A DNA stretch of 64,000 bases from Methylomonas sp. 11b (GTDB taxonomy: Bacteria; Pseudomonadota; Gammaproteobacteria; Methylococcales; Methylomonadaceae): contig NZ_KI911557.1 in assembly GCF_000515215.1 (NCBI RefSeq), positions 2,909,741 to 2,973,740 of the forward strand. The letters run 5' to 3'. Positions within the stretch are counted from its first letter, which is position 1. Each line of letters begins with the position of its first letter. Under the pieces are notes generated by a model. That model searched no databases, had not been told where the DNA came from, and was given only the letters and a program-made list of their open reading frames with translations. Shown here one piece after another: positions 38,402-48,295 of the stretch. A program made the position numbers and the translations under genes.

Positions 38402-38423
38402 TGGTCAGCAAAATTGCTGACCA
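38402..38423. promoter_or_regulatory. 22-bp near-palindrome, possible operator or hairpin
   Basis: Ten-base perfect arms TGGTCAGCAA/TTGCTGACCA around AA, in the 228-bp gap between two converging genes. No T-run follows. It could be a transcription end or a protein-binding site; nothing else was seen in this gap. Confidence 0.4.
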
Positions 38424-38535
38424 CCTGTACCAACGTCTTGCATACCCAAAGACGACAACCTTATTAACCAGCGTGCACTAACGGCAAGGCTTGCACTAAA
38501 TCAATTAAAGCTGTAGCTTTTTGAGTTTAGGCAGC

Positions 38536-38802
38536 TCACTCGGAAAGACGCTTGGCTACTCGCTGGTAAGCTTCCTTCAACTCCTCTCCAACAATTTTGG
38601 CCTTGGCGATATACTCTTCAGAAGTCTCTATCGACTCGTCGGCAATTTCAGCGGCTTTACTTTTAATCTGCAACCACTGTTTTTCCGCTTCTGCAAATTC
38701 ATCCTTGGCATCCATGGAAGCCAAATGCAGCTTCAGTTGCAGTTCTTCGCGAACCGAATCCAGATTAACGAGCAAACTTTCGAATTCGTTTTTTAACGAC
38801 AT
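38536..38802 (-). CDS. Small acidic coiled-coil protein
   Basis: An 88-residue protein made of charged heptad-like helix from end to end (for example LVNLDSVREELQLKLHLASMD and EEYIAKAKIVGEELKEAYQRVAKRL). No signal peptide and no cysteine. AGAGGTG precedes the ATG. I do not recognise the family; it may be a small stress or nucleoid-type helical protein. It is separate from the cold-shock gene behind it. Confidence 0.6.
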   Translation of the reverse strand: MSLKNEFESLLVNLDSVREELQLKLHLASMDAKDEFAEAEKQWLQIKSKAAEIADESIETSEEYIAKAKIVGEELKEAYQRVAKRLSE

Positions 38803-38977
38803 GATTCACCTCTTTGCTTGATTGAAATTTGTAACGGCTGTTGGACCATTGCAGACAATTAAAGTTTAGTCTGCTGTATGCTTTGCTAGAAGCTTTTGAA
38901 AGCTACCCAGTGTGCTGGAATGAAACGGGGAGAACGAAAGTGGAAACCGCGATTGATTTCCACTTTATCTAACAAAA

Positions 38978-39009
38978 AAGCCGTAGGTGTCTGTTGGCAA
39001 CTACGGCTT
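38978..39009 (-). terminator. Intrinsic terminator of the cold-shock gene
   Basis: Arms AAGCCGTAG/CTACGGCTT (9 bp) with a 14-nt loop. Read on the minus strand the hairpin is followed by TTTTTTGTT, a proper T-run, just after the csp stop. Confidence 0.8.
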
Positions 39010-39014
39010 AATCT

Positions 39015-39230
39015 TTAAACGATGGTTACTTCTTCGGCTTGAGGGCCTTTAGGGCCGCGGCCCAATTTGAATTGTACGTGTTGACCTTCATCCAGCGTTC
39101 TGTAGCTGTTGTTTGGGTTCAAAATGTTTTTGAAATGTACGAAAACGTCAGGGCCTTGTTTTTGTTCGATAAAGCCGAAGCCTTTGTCAGAGTTAAACCA
39201 TTTTACGACGCCAGTTGTCATTGTAGACAT
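39015..39230 (-). CDS. Cold-shock domain protein (CspA family)
   Basis: A 71-residue nucleic-acid chaperone. RNP1 (KGFGFIEQ) and RNP2 (VFVHFKNI) are intact, on the usual five-strand OB fold starting [19 protein letters not shown] lies five bases before the ATG. A long upstream interval (about 250 bp to the next gene) could hold the structured cold-shock leader typical of these mRNAs, though I could not define its fold. Confidence 0.93.
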   Translation of the reverse strand: MSTMTTGVVKWFNSDKGFGFIEQKQGPDVFVHFKNILNPNNSYRTLDEGQHVQFKLGRGPKGPQAEEVTIV

Positions 39231-39489
39231 AATAAGTCCTATAAAAATTTAGATAAAGCCTTAGCTAAAGTAAGGCGGGTCACGCTGGTAAATGTGGAAA
39301 TTACTTAATGAAAAACTAGGACGAAGGACTACTGTAGAGACATCGAGCTGGTAAACAAAGGGTAAATCGTATTTTCTAGCTGGCTTGCATTCTAGGCTGA
39401 TTCGACTGATTGTCAATTTAAATCGTAAAATCCAGTATTTAGACACTTCCTAGTCTATCTTCGCTATTCGGCAATTTGCGGGATTACCC

Positions 39490-41628
39490 ATGCTCAGCTT
39501 AAACCTCCAACTACCAATGAATGCTTCATTAAAACGATGCATCAGGCGGCAATATTTGTTTGATGTTGGTGCGGCTATTTTGTTTTTCGGGGCGCTAACA
39601 CAGCAAGTTGAATTACGGCAAACCGCAACTGTTGCCGCTAGCGAACTCGCGGCACAGGGCTACAAGATACCTAGCGAGGATGATCCGGTGCGGGTGTTTC
39701 CCGCGTTGACTAGCGGGGCATTTAGCGGCAGTCATGCCGGGGGCTGGCGGCCAGGCAGTATTTATCTGCGGCAACAACCACAGGGCGGGCTGAGCGAAGC
39801 GGTGTATCTGCGTCACGAACTGTTTCACGAAGCCAGTCATCGCAGCTGTGGCGGTCGTCTACCGGCTTGGGCAGAAGAAGCCGGGGCGATGCATTTCAGC
39901 GGCGAGTTGGCTGATCTCGAGCCCGGACGTTTACCCAGTGAACTTGAACTACAAAGCATCAAGAATCGGGTTAGGCAGGGCGCCGAATTAGATGGCAATG
40001 ACCGGGCGGTATTGGCGCGATTGTTGGTTAATGCCGGCTGGCCCCGAGAACCTTGTACCGTGTCGACAAAATTAACTGAAATACTGGGCGTGGCGTTCGA
40101 CGATGCCGGAGATAGCTCGTATCTGTTGATGAGCCTACTGTCCGGGCGGATATTGACGAGCGGCGGGGATCAATCCAGTCGTTTACCTCCTGGGTCGCTG
40201 TTGAAAATTCCGTATGCTGCGGCATTGGCACAAGCCGATGCTGATTTGCTGGGTGCAGAACTGGCGGCGAGCGAGACTGAAAAGCTATTGCAGCGTCGCG
40301 AGCAATTTCAAATCGAGCGCTATCGTCTGTTATTGTCGCCGATTAAAGAGCAAAATCTTCCAGCTCAAGTGGCTCCATCGGATCCGCAAGCCTGGCGCTC
40401 TTATCTGGGCGAACGCAATGCCGACGGCGATTTTGCCTTACAAGCCAATTTGCCGGAATTGGCCTTGGCGATGCGGGCAGCCTTGCTATCCAAGCCCGAT
40501 TATTTTCGTGGCTTGAGCCAAAACGGTATCTTGCCCAACTCCACCTTGGCGGGGCAAAGCGAGACAGATAGAAAGCTGTTGCGCCAACTTCAAGTTCTAG
40601 CCAAAACCGGCACGGTTTCGACTGTTGACGGCCACCCCTTGGCTGGTCATTTACTGCTGGCCTGGCCGGCTACGAATCCGGTATTTCTGGCGATATTTAG
40701 GCAACGCGGCGTCAATGGCGCGTCAATATTAAGTAAAGCCGCAGCCTTGTTAAGAAACTGGCAGCACGACTATCCGGCCCGTTTTGCTGCGGTTAGGGTT
40801 AGTTTGTTAACGCCTACCGATCCAGATAGCTGGAATGAGGAGCCGGACTGTCCGTTAGTCGCTAACCAACACGGGCGCTTTACGGTTTGCGGGCAAATCA
40901 GGATCGTTTCCAGCGCACGTGGCAGCCGATCCGAGCGGGTGGTGAAAGGTGTTCTGCGACAAACAAACGAACAGGGGCCGACGGTGCTGGAAACCGATGT
41001 CGATAGCTATGTGGATGGCGTATTGGCTGCCGAGGCACAAAATCTGGCTGGTAGCGCCCGCGAAGCGATGCGAGCGGTGATCGCCTGGAACGGCAGTCAC
41101 GGTAACCATAGGCATAATGAATCAAGCTCCCTTTGCGATACCACGCATTGCATGGTCTATCTCGGCGAGTTGCCTGGGAACAAGCTACGTCGTAGCAGTC
41201 ATATCGATATTGCTTTAATACAGCTTTTGGACCAGTTGGCGACCGAATCCGGATTGAACTGGTTGCCGTTTGCCAACGGCGGCGATCAGCGCTGGCAAAG
41301 GCAGCTCTCAAGCGAGGAGTTGCGCCGGGTGTTTACGGAAAATCAAATTCTGGATATTCGCCGCGAACGGCACAAAGATGGCGAGTTGTTTATCAGATTA
41401 TTTTATCCGACCAGCGAAGAGCTGCTCAGTTGCGAGATTTTTCGCAATACCCTGAAACTACCTTCTTGTCCTGATTCGGTAACAGCTGCCGATGACCAGA
41501 CTTGGCAATTTACAGGCATAGGTGCCGGGCACGGCCTGGGCTTATCCATCGCCAGAGCTCAAGCTTTGGCGGAGGCAGGTCGTGACGCAGAACAGATTTT
41601 GCGCGATGCGTACGGACAGAGCCGTTAG
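39490..41628 (+). CDS. Three-part envelope protein: HExxH + SxxK/KTGT + SpoIID domain
   Basis: A 712-residue protein with an N-terminal hydrophobic anchor (about 22-40). Residues ~60-140 hold HELFH (109-113) followed by LPAWAEEAG, the pattern of a gluzincin-type zinc peptidase. Residues ~230-410 hold GSLLK (S236-xx-K239) and KTGT (372-375), the first and last motifs of penicillin-binding proteins and serine beta-lactamases. Residues ~480-710 match SpoIID/LytB: SYVDGVLAAEAQNLAG, CDTTHCMVYLG and GHGLGLSIARAQALAEAG. SpoIID proteins cut or bind glycan strands and activate amidases. The combination suggests a peptidoglycan-processing enzyme. A relation to the E. coli YfaQ type (DUF2300) is possible but unchecked. 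ATG 39490 or 39517 may be the start. Confidence 0.72.
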   Translation: MLSLNLQLPMNASLKRCIRRQYLFDVGAAILFFGALTQQVELRQTATVAASELAAQGYKIPSEDDPVRVFPALTSGAFSGSHAGGWRPGSIYLRQQPQGGLSEAVYLRHELFHEASHRSCGGRLPAWAEEAGAMHFSGELADLEPGRLPSELELQSIKNRVRQGAELDGNDRAVLARLLVNAGWPREPCTVSTKLTEILGVAFDDAGDSSYLLMSLLSGRILTSGGDQSSRLPPGSLLKIPYAAALAQADADLLGAELAASETEKLLQRREQFQIERYRLLLSPIKEQNLPAQVAPSDPQAWRSYLGERNADGDFALQANLPELALAMRAALLSKPDYFRGLSQNGILPNSTLAGQSETDRKLLRQLQVLAKTGTVSTVDGHPLAGHLLLAWPATNPVFLAIFRQRGVNGASILSKAAALLRNWQHDYPARFAAVRVSLLTPTDPDSWNEEPDCPLVANQHGRFTVCGQIRIVSSARGSRSERVVKGVLRQTNEQGPTVLETDVDSYVDGVLAAEAQNLAGSAREAMRAVIAWNGSHGNHRHNESSSLCDTTHCMVYLGELPGNKLRRSSHIDIALIQLLDQLATESGLNWLPFANGGDQRWQRQLSSEELRRVFTENQILDIRRERHKDGELFIRLFYPTSEELLSCEIFRNTLKLPSCPDSVTAADDQTWQFTGIGAGHGLGLSIARAQALAEAGRDAEQILRDAYGQSR

Positions 41629-41658
41629 GTCAGGCAGTTAAGCCAGACCTAACGTTTT
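41623..41658 (+). terminator. Intrinsic terminator
   Basis: Nine-base arms CGTTAGGTC/GACCTAACG with a 14-nt loop and a TTTT tail. The left arm includes the stop codon of the SpoIID-domain gene. Confidence 0.65.
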
Positions 41659-41674
41659 ATTCATCCGGGATCGA

Positions 41675-43312
<1,638 letters not shown>

Positions 43313-43381
43313 CTACCCTTTGTAATACCTCGTTTCGAAAGGGTTAAATTACACCAAAACTTTGATTATTTACAGATTGCC

Positions 43382-43936
43382 ATGATAAAGAAAAAATTAT
43401 TAGGTGTTTTGATTGTGATGGGCTGTACCGTATCGGCGCGCAGTTTCGCTGGAGAGGATGTTTGGTTGCTGGTCGATACGCAGACGCAAAGCATGGAAGT
43501 CAGGAAGGGCGACAAGACGGTTGCCGTGCTGGAAAATATCGCCATTGGCCGCAATGGCGCGGGTGAAAAAAATCATCGCGGCGATGACATCACGCCGCTC
43601 GGTAACTATCGGATCGGCTGGATAAATGAAAGAAGCGCCTTCCGTAAGTTCTTCGGCTTGACCTATCCCAATGTAGACAATGCCGATAATGCCTTGAAAA
43701 AAGGCAAAATCGATCTCGACACTTACGAAGCTATTGCCAGAGCGCATTCTGCCGGACAAATTCCGCCGCAAAATACCGATCTCGGTGGGCAAATCGGTAT
43801 TCATGGTTTGGGCAGCGGTAGTCTGTCCATCCACAGATCCATGAATTGGACACACGGATGTATCGCGTTGACTAACGATCAAATCGATCAGTTAAGTCAA
43901 TGGGTAGAAAAAGGGACACTCGTAACGGTGAAATAA
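43382..43936 (+). CDS. Short L,D-transpeptidase (YkuD domain)
   Basis: A 184-residue exported YkuD protein. ATG at 43382 is chosen because it opens a signal peptide (MIKKKLLGVLIVMGCTVSARSFA). The catalytic signature is IHGLGSGSLSIH then NWTHGC, with Cys160 as nucleophile. Such enzymes make 3-3 peptide cross-links or attach lipoproteins to peptidoglycan. It lies 84 bp upstream of an Lpp-like gene that would be a natural substrate. A frame open further upstream (from 43268) is antisense to pgm and is not used. Confidence 0.88.
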   Translation: MIKKKLLGVLIVMGCTVSARSFAGEDVWLLVDTQTQSMEVRKGDKTVAVLENIAIGRNGAGEKNHRGDDITPLGNYRIGWINERSAFRKFFGLTYPNVDNADNALKKGKIDLDTYEAIARAHSAGQIPPQNTDLGGQIGIHGLGSGSLSIHRSMNWTHGCIALTNDQIDQLSQWVEKGTLVTVK

Positions 43937-44020
43937 TGTTGGTAAAATCCAAAAAAATGTTGGACAATTACCACCGTTTTTCATTTATTATTTTTTGAAA
44001 CCACAATCAAGGGGAAAACC

Positions 44021-44299
44021 ATGATGAGAGCTATTACATTATCAGCAGTTGTTGCAATTGCAGCTTTGGCAACCGGTTGCGCAAGCACTTCAGACCTGGA
44101 AGCTTTGGACGCAAGAGTAGGCACTTTGGAAGGCAAAGTTTCTACTGCATCTGCTGACGCTGCTTCTGCTAAAGCCGCTGCTGCTGAAGCTGCTGCAAAA
44201 GCTGCTGCTGCTGAAGCTGCTGCTAACCGTGCTGCCCAATATGCTCAAGATACCAACAGCAAATTGGACCGTATGTTCAAAAAATCACAACACAAATAA
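44021..44299 (+). CDS. Lpp/OprI-like alanine-zipper lipoprotein
   Basis: A 92-residue lipoprotein with lipobox ALATGC. The mature part is a long helix with an Ala-rich zipper (AAAAEAAAKAAAAEAAANRA) and the Lpp-like end NSKLDRMFKKSQHK, finishing in Lys. In Lpp the C-terminal Lys is joined to diaminopimelate of peptidoglycan by L,D-transpeptidases. AGGGGAAA precedes paired ATG codons at 44021/44024. It is flanked by two L,D-transpeptidase genes, so outer membrane anchoring is a reasonable inference. Confidence 0.85.
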   Translation: MMRAITLSAVVAIAALATGCASTSDLEALDARVGTLEGKVSTASADAASAKAAAAEAAAKAAAAEAAANRAAQYAQDTNSKLDRMFKKSQHK

Positions 44300-44322
44300 G
44301 CTTTATTGCTGTTGTTGATTTT

Positions 44323-44358
44323 AAAAAGCCCGTGAGCCGCAAGGCCACGGGCTTTTTT
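44323..44358 (+). terminator. Intrinsic terminator after the Lpp-like gene
   Basis: Twelve-base arms AAAAAGCCCGTG/CACGGGCTTTTT with an 11-nt loop, ending in a T-run. The A-run on the other side lets it also serve the converging gene. Confidence 0.85.
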
Positions 44359-44365
44359 ATTGCCT

Positions 44366-45328
44366 CTATTTCGCAGGTGCCGCTTGGCTTTGAACCACAG
44401 GAGGCGTCTGGGTAGGACGCTCATAAATAGCCACCGGAATACCAGTCGCTTTTTCTACTGCCGCTTTTAAAACAGAACCTTTGATTACAGGCATTTGCCC
44501 ACCATTGGCTTGCTCTATCAAATTCAACGCCGTATGCAAGCGCTGCTCATAGGTTGCCGGCGTTTCTTCCAACTCTGGATACACTTCCATGTACAAGGTA
44601 TCGTGATACCAGCCCACTTTGATCGATTGATTAACAATATTGACCGTGGTGCCCACTTTAACCATTGGAAAAAACTGCTCAATGTCAGCAGGGTACATCC
44701 GCATGCACCCATGACTAACCCGCATGCCAATGCCATTAACAACATTAGTACTGTGAATCAGATAGCCGGGTATCCCTAACTTAAACGCATACAAACCCAA
44801 GGGATTATTCGGACCAGGCGGATAATAAGGATCCAGCACATCGCCATCAGCCAAATGCTCGGCAATAATGGATGGCGGCGGCGTCCAGGAAGGCTTGTCG
44901 GTTTTGCCGGTAATTTTCGTTTTACCCAACGGCGTTTTCCAGTTATCTTCCCGGCCGATACCGATTGCATAAGTCACAACCCGGCCGGCATCCGCGTAAT
45001 AGTAAATCCGCATTTCCGGCAAATTAACCACGATCCCTTCTCTTGGCGCATTCGGCAACAAAAAGCTGCTGGGGATGCGCACCTGCGTACCTTCGCGGGG
45101 CAACCAGCGGTCCACATAGGGGTTGGCCAATACGATATGATCTTGCCCAAGCCGAAAATTTACCGCGATATCGATCAGAGTGTCTTCATGCTTCGCCGCG
45201 ACATATTTAACTTCATGCGGCGGATTGCCTATCAGGCTGTCACCCGGCCTATCCGGTGCCGGCAGCGTTAGCGCCGACGCCGCCGTACTGGCTGTCAGCA
45301 GCAAACTGAATAACAAACGGGTTTTCAT
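44366..45328 (-). CDS. L,D-transpeptidase, ErfK/YbiS type with LysM-like domain
   Basis: A 320-residue exported protein. A signal peptide (about 1-22) is followed by a LysM-like segment (~40-86, EVKYVAAKHEDTLIDIAVNF) and the YkuD domain (~97-230). The catalytic motif is GMRVSHGCMRMYPADIEQFF, with Cys208. The architecture matches ErfK/YbiS/YcfS, the enzymes that link Lpp to peptidoglycan in E. coli. Its start overlaps the rdgC stop (TAATG), so the two are translated from one message. It converges on the Lpp-like gene. Confidence 0.9.
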   Translation of the reverse strand: MKTRLLFSLLLTASTAASALTLPAPDRPGDSLIGNPPHEVKYVAAKHEDTLIDIAVNFRLGQDHIVLANPYVDRWLPREGTQVRIPSSFLLPNAPREGIVVNLPEMRIYYYADAGRVVTYAIGIGREDNWKTPLGKTKITGKTDKPSWTPPPSIIAEHLADGDVLDPYYPPGPNNPLGLYAFKLGIPGYLIHSTNVVNGIGMRVSHGCMRMYPADIEQFFPMVKVGTTVNIVNQSIKVGWYHDTLYMEVYPELEETPATYEQRLHTALNLIEQANGGQMPVIKGSVLKAAVEKATGIPVAIYERPTQTPPVVQSQAAPAK

Positions 45329-46236
45329 TAGGCGTTACCTTCAGCAGTAAATAATTCAAGCAGACGCGGCAAAAACTGAGCAAGTTCCGCAGTCATAATA
45401 GAAAAATCGGCATCAAACTGTTCGACTTCGTCGAATGCCTCGATATCGGCGGCTTGCTCCTGAATAAGATCAAGAAACTTTAGCCGCTTGACAGCCAAGC
45501 TCTCGTCCAATACAAACGAAATGCGTTCGGCCCAGCTCATCGCCAACTTAATCACTTGCTTGCCGCTATCCAGATGATTCTTGATTTCCGGCAACGCCAA
45601 GTCGTGGCGTTTGCAACGAATAATCGAGCCTTCTTCTTCCGGCGAACGCAGCTCGCACTCGTCTTCGATCAAAATATCTTTCGGCGAGGTGTTGTCGATC
45701 AACCATTGCGTCATCACGCTAGCCGGTTTGGCGGTGGCGGTGAGCGGCACTATGGGCAGAGACCCCAAGCATTTACGCAACTGGCTGAGCATGTCTTCGG
45801 CTTTTTTAGCCGATGCCGCATCGACGACCAGCCAGCCGCCCTGACTATCGATATAAGCATAGGTTTTCCGTGAAAACGAAAACGCCCGCGGCAACAGTTC
45901 GAATATCAATTCGTCCTTGATCCGACTACGCTCTTTCGCTGGTAATTTGCGGGCCTCGCGTTCTTCGATTTCGTTGATGCGTTCTTGCAGCATTTCGTTG
46001 ATCACCGATGCCGGCACGACCTTTTCTTCCTTCTTGCCGCATAGCATCAAGAAACCGTTATTGGCATGCACCAGTGCGTCCGAGGCCCTGCCTAGCGGCG
46101 CAGTCCAGCCAAAACTGAACTCATCATGGCTACCACAAGATCGGAACGGCTGTTGTTGCAGTTTTTGCTCCAAAGCAACAGCATCCAAAGTAAATGGCTC
46201 GGTAAAACGGTAGACGGCAAGATTTTTAAACCACAT
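45328..46236 (-). CDS. rdgC: Recombination-associated protein RdgC
   Basis: A 302-residue RdgC, a ring-shaped DNA-binding protein that limits RecA activity. MWFKNLAVYRFTEPF at the start, the FGWTAPLG and NNGFLMLCGKKEEKVVPASVINE blocks, and the C-terminal LAMSWAERISFVLDE stretch are family features, and length is normal. Upstream lies an AT-rich interval with consensus DnaA boxes. Confidence 0.95.
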   Translation of the reverse strand: MWFKNLAVYRFTEPFTLDAVALEQKLQQQPFRSCGSHDEFSFGWTAPLGRASDALVHANNGFLMLCGKKEEKVVPASVINEMLQERINEIEEREARKLPAKERSRIKDELIFELLPRAFSFSRKTYAYIDSQGGWLVVDAASAKKAEDMLSQLRKCLGSLPIVPLTATAKPASVMTQWLIDNTSPKDILIEDECELRSPEEEGSIIRCKRHDLALPEIKNHLDSGKQVIKLAMSWAERISFVLDESLAVKRLKFLDLIQEQAADIEAFDEVEQFDADFSIMTAELAQFLPRLLELFTAEGNA

Positions 46237-46718
46237 GATATGACTCTTTTTTAAAAACCGGCCATTATCGCAAATTTGCGCAGACCATATAAGCTGACCC
46301 GCTTAAAGCCTAGCCAAAAAATGCAGTTTGGCAGCAAATTTGCTTAGCATGTAAACAAGTTATGCACATTAAACTGTTTACGGCAAGATCATAAAACGCT
46401 TGACAAAATAACTCGTTGAAATACAAAGCATCATTTGTAAGCTATTGATTATAATCAATTAATTATAATGACTTAATGCTGTACAATTTGAGCCCAGCCC
46501 AGCACTACCGGGGAACAGCAAAGGCTTTCTACATTTAATACACAGAGTTATCCACAGCTTCTGTGAATAACTGAATTTACCCAGCCGCAATAATCGCTTA
46601 GCGATAAATCCAGAGAAACAACTTTTAATTTGTAGCAGCAAGCAATGTCTTATTGCATGGCAAGGTTTGTTAGAATGACGCGTAGCAAGTCCCTCACTCA
46701 TAACAAAGCGGTCACATC
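46237..46718. other. AT-rich intergenic region with three DnaA boxes and paired palindromes
   Basis: A 482-bp gap between divergent genes. Three sites fit the TTATNCACA DnaA-box consensus: TTATGCACA at 46360-46368, TTATCCACA at 46548-46556 and, inverted, TTATTCACA at 46562-46570 (read TGTGAATAA). The last two face each other five bases apart. The AT-rich 46440-46480 contains TTGATTATAATCAATTAATT. A palindrome CGCAAATTTGCG (46269-46280) is partly repeated as GCAAATTTGC at 46334-46343. The set resembles a DnaA-binding or origin-like region; the function is not shown by sequence alone. Confidence 0.6.
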
Positions 46719-46901
46719 ATGCTGTCAACCTGGGAAAACCTGATACTCGGCGCCCTGGCGCTGCTGCTTTTGTTCTGGATGCAGCCCGGCATCAAAGCCG
46801 CAATCGCGCGCAGCAAACAAACACCCTCCGATTGGCCCAGCGTTATTGTGCCCCTGTTGATGGTAGTGATGTTCGTGCTTTTCTTAATAGCAATGGTTTG
46901 A
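46719..46901 (+). CDS. Small two-helix membrane protein
   Basis: A 60-residue protein with two hydrophobic helices (LILGALALLLLFWMQPG and IVPLLMVVMFVLFLIAMV) and a short basic loop between. The stop is one base before the darP ATG, which strongly suggests one operon. Family unknown. The tight coupling is the main evidence that it is real. Confidence 0.6.
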   Translation: MLSTWENLILGALALLLLFWMQPGIKAAIARSKQTPSDWPSVIVPLLMVVMFVLFLIAMV

Positions 46902-46902
46902 C

Positions 46903-47547
46903 ATGAACGACGAAGATTACCAAGAAGAATTCGAAGAAGAAGATTATTACGACGAACCCGAGGACGAGTACGACGGCGACAGCGAAGACGAGGAAGCCGA
47001 TCATTACGCGGTACGCCCCAACAAGACTCGCATCAAAAAAGAAATAGCCGAAGTGTTTGCGATGGCTGAGGAAATTTGCGCGCTATCCCCTGCGCATATC
47101 GCCGAATTCGAATTGCCCGAGAGCATAGAACAAGCCATGCGCGATGCCGGCAAGATGGGGCATAACTCCGCCAGAAAGCGCTTGTTGAAATATATCACCG
47201 CGCAACTGAGAAAGCTGGATACCGCCGCGATTCATGAAAAATTGGCGCGGATGAAAAACCGCAGCGCCCATGCGGTCAGAGAACATCACCAGGCCGAGCG
47301 CTGGCGCGACCAGCTGCTGGCAGCCAATGGCAATCAACAGTTGACCCTATTCATTGAAGAATTTCCTACCGCGGACAGTCAGCACCTGCGCCAGTTACAG
47401 CGCAACGCACAGAAAGAAGCCAAGGAAGCCAAACCGCCCAAGTCGGCGCGCTTGCTATACAAGTATCTGAAAGAACTGATTGCCGAGGCATCCGGCCTGC
47501 CACCTTTTGAAGAGGACGCGCAGGACAATCAGGATGCAGAGGATTAA
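46903..47547 (+). CDS. darP: Ribosome-associated assembly factor DarP (YjgA)
   Basis: A 214-residue DUF615 protein that joins late 50S subunit assembly. After a very acidic N-terminus (EEFEEEDYYDEPEDEYDGD) come the family blocks RPNKTRIKKE, DAGKMGHNSARKRLLKYI and the end KPPKSARLLYKYLKEL. The acidic N-terminal tail is longer than in E. coli. Translationally linked to the small membrane protein upstream. Confidence 0.9.
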   Translation: MNDEDYQEEFEEEDYYDEPEDEYDGDSEDEEADHYAVRPNKTRIKKEIAEVFAMAEEICALSPAHIAEFELPESIEQAMRDAGKMGHNSARKRLLKYITAQLRKLDTAAIHEKLARMKNRSAHAVREHHQAERWRDQLLAANGNQQLTLFIEEFPTADSQHLRQLQRNAQKEAKEAKPPKSARLLYKYLKELIAEASGLPPFEEDAQDNQDAED

Positions 47548-47554
47548 CTCGCGA

Positions 47555-48295
47555 TCAGTTCCCCAACGCCCGCATCTGGCCCAAGATCCAGCTTTGGCGT
47601 TTATGTAAATAAGCGCTGGGCTGATCGGCTTTTAGCAATATAGGGTTCGGCAATGTAGCCGCCAACAGCGCAGCCTGATTGGCAGATAGCTGTTGGGCAG
47701 AAACACCGAAATAACGGCGACTGGCCGCTTCTATGCCGAATAAATGATCGCCGAACTCGGCAATATTCAAATACATTTCCAATATCCGCTGCTTATCCCA
47801 GATCGCCTCGATCAACAACGTAAACCAAATCTCCAAGGCCTTGCGGCCGAAGTTTTTGGCCGGACTTAAAAACAAATTCTTCGCGACTTGCTGGCTGATC
47901 GTACTGGCCCCACGCAGTTTACCGCCGCGCAAATATTGGTTAAAAGCCTTGGCGATGGCGTCAACATCGAAGCCGTTGTGCTGATAGAACAATTGATCTT
48001 CGGATGCGATCACCGCAGCAAAGGCGTGCGGCGAAATATGCCGGCGACTGACCCAGCGTTGATCAATACCCTTATAGCGCCGGCCTTCGGCCAGATCATC
48101 AACATGCTGATGCAGCATGAACGCCGACGTCGGCGGGGGTAGATACCGCAATACGCCTACCAGCACCAGCGAACTGAGTACAAAAAACAGCGCCGCATAG
48201 ACCAGTCCGCGCTTGCAACGTTTCAGCAAAGAAAGCGCCGTTTTGGGTTGGCGCCAAAATTGGCGATAGCGAGCCGGATGGCGGAAATGCTTCAC
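47555..48295 (-). CDS. mtgA: Monofunctional peptidoglycan glycosyltransferase
   Basis: A 246-residue GT51 enzyme that polymerises lipid II into glycan strands. One N-terminal membrane helix (about 30-50) precedes the catalytic domain. Visible motifs: ASEDQLFYQHNGFD (catalytic Glu), GASTISQQVAKNLFLSP, RKALEIWFTLLIE and ILEMYLNIAEFGDHLFGIEAA. The start codon is GTG (48295). It converges on darP with a 7-bp gap. Confidence 0.95.
   Translation of the reverse strand: MKHFRHPARYRQFWRQPKTALSLLKRCKRGLVYAALFFVLSSLVLVGVLRYLPPPTSAFMLHQHVDDLAEGRRYKGIDQRWVSRRHISPHAFAAVIASEDQLFYQHNGFDVDAIAKAFNQYLRGGKLRGASTISQQVAKNLFLSPAKNFGRKALEIWFTLLIEAIWDKQRILEMYLNIAEFGDHLFGIEAASRRYFGVSAQQLSANQAALLAATLPNPILLKADQPSAYLHKRQSWILGQMRALGN

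Noticed and set aside
46237..46718. Calling this region the chromosomal origin oriC
   Set aside because: DnaA boxes and AT-rich DNA are there, but dnaA, dnaN, gidA and rpmH are absent and I cannot compute skew over the genome. Reported only as a DnaA-box cluster.
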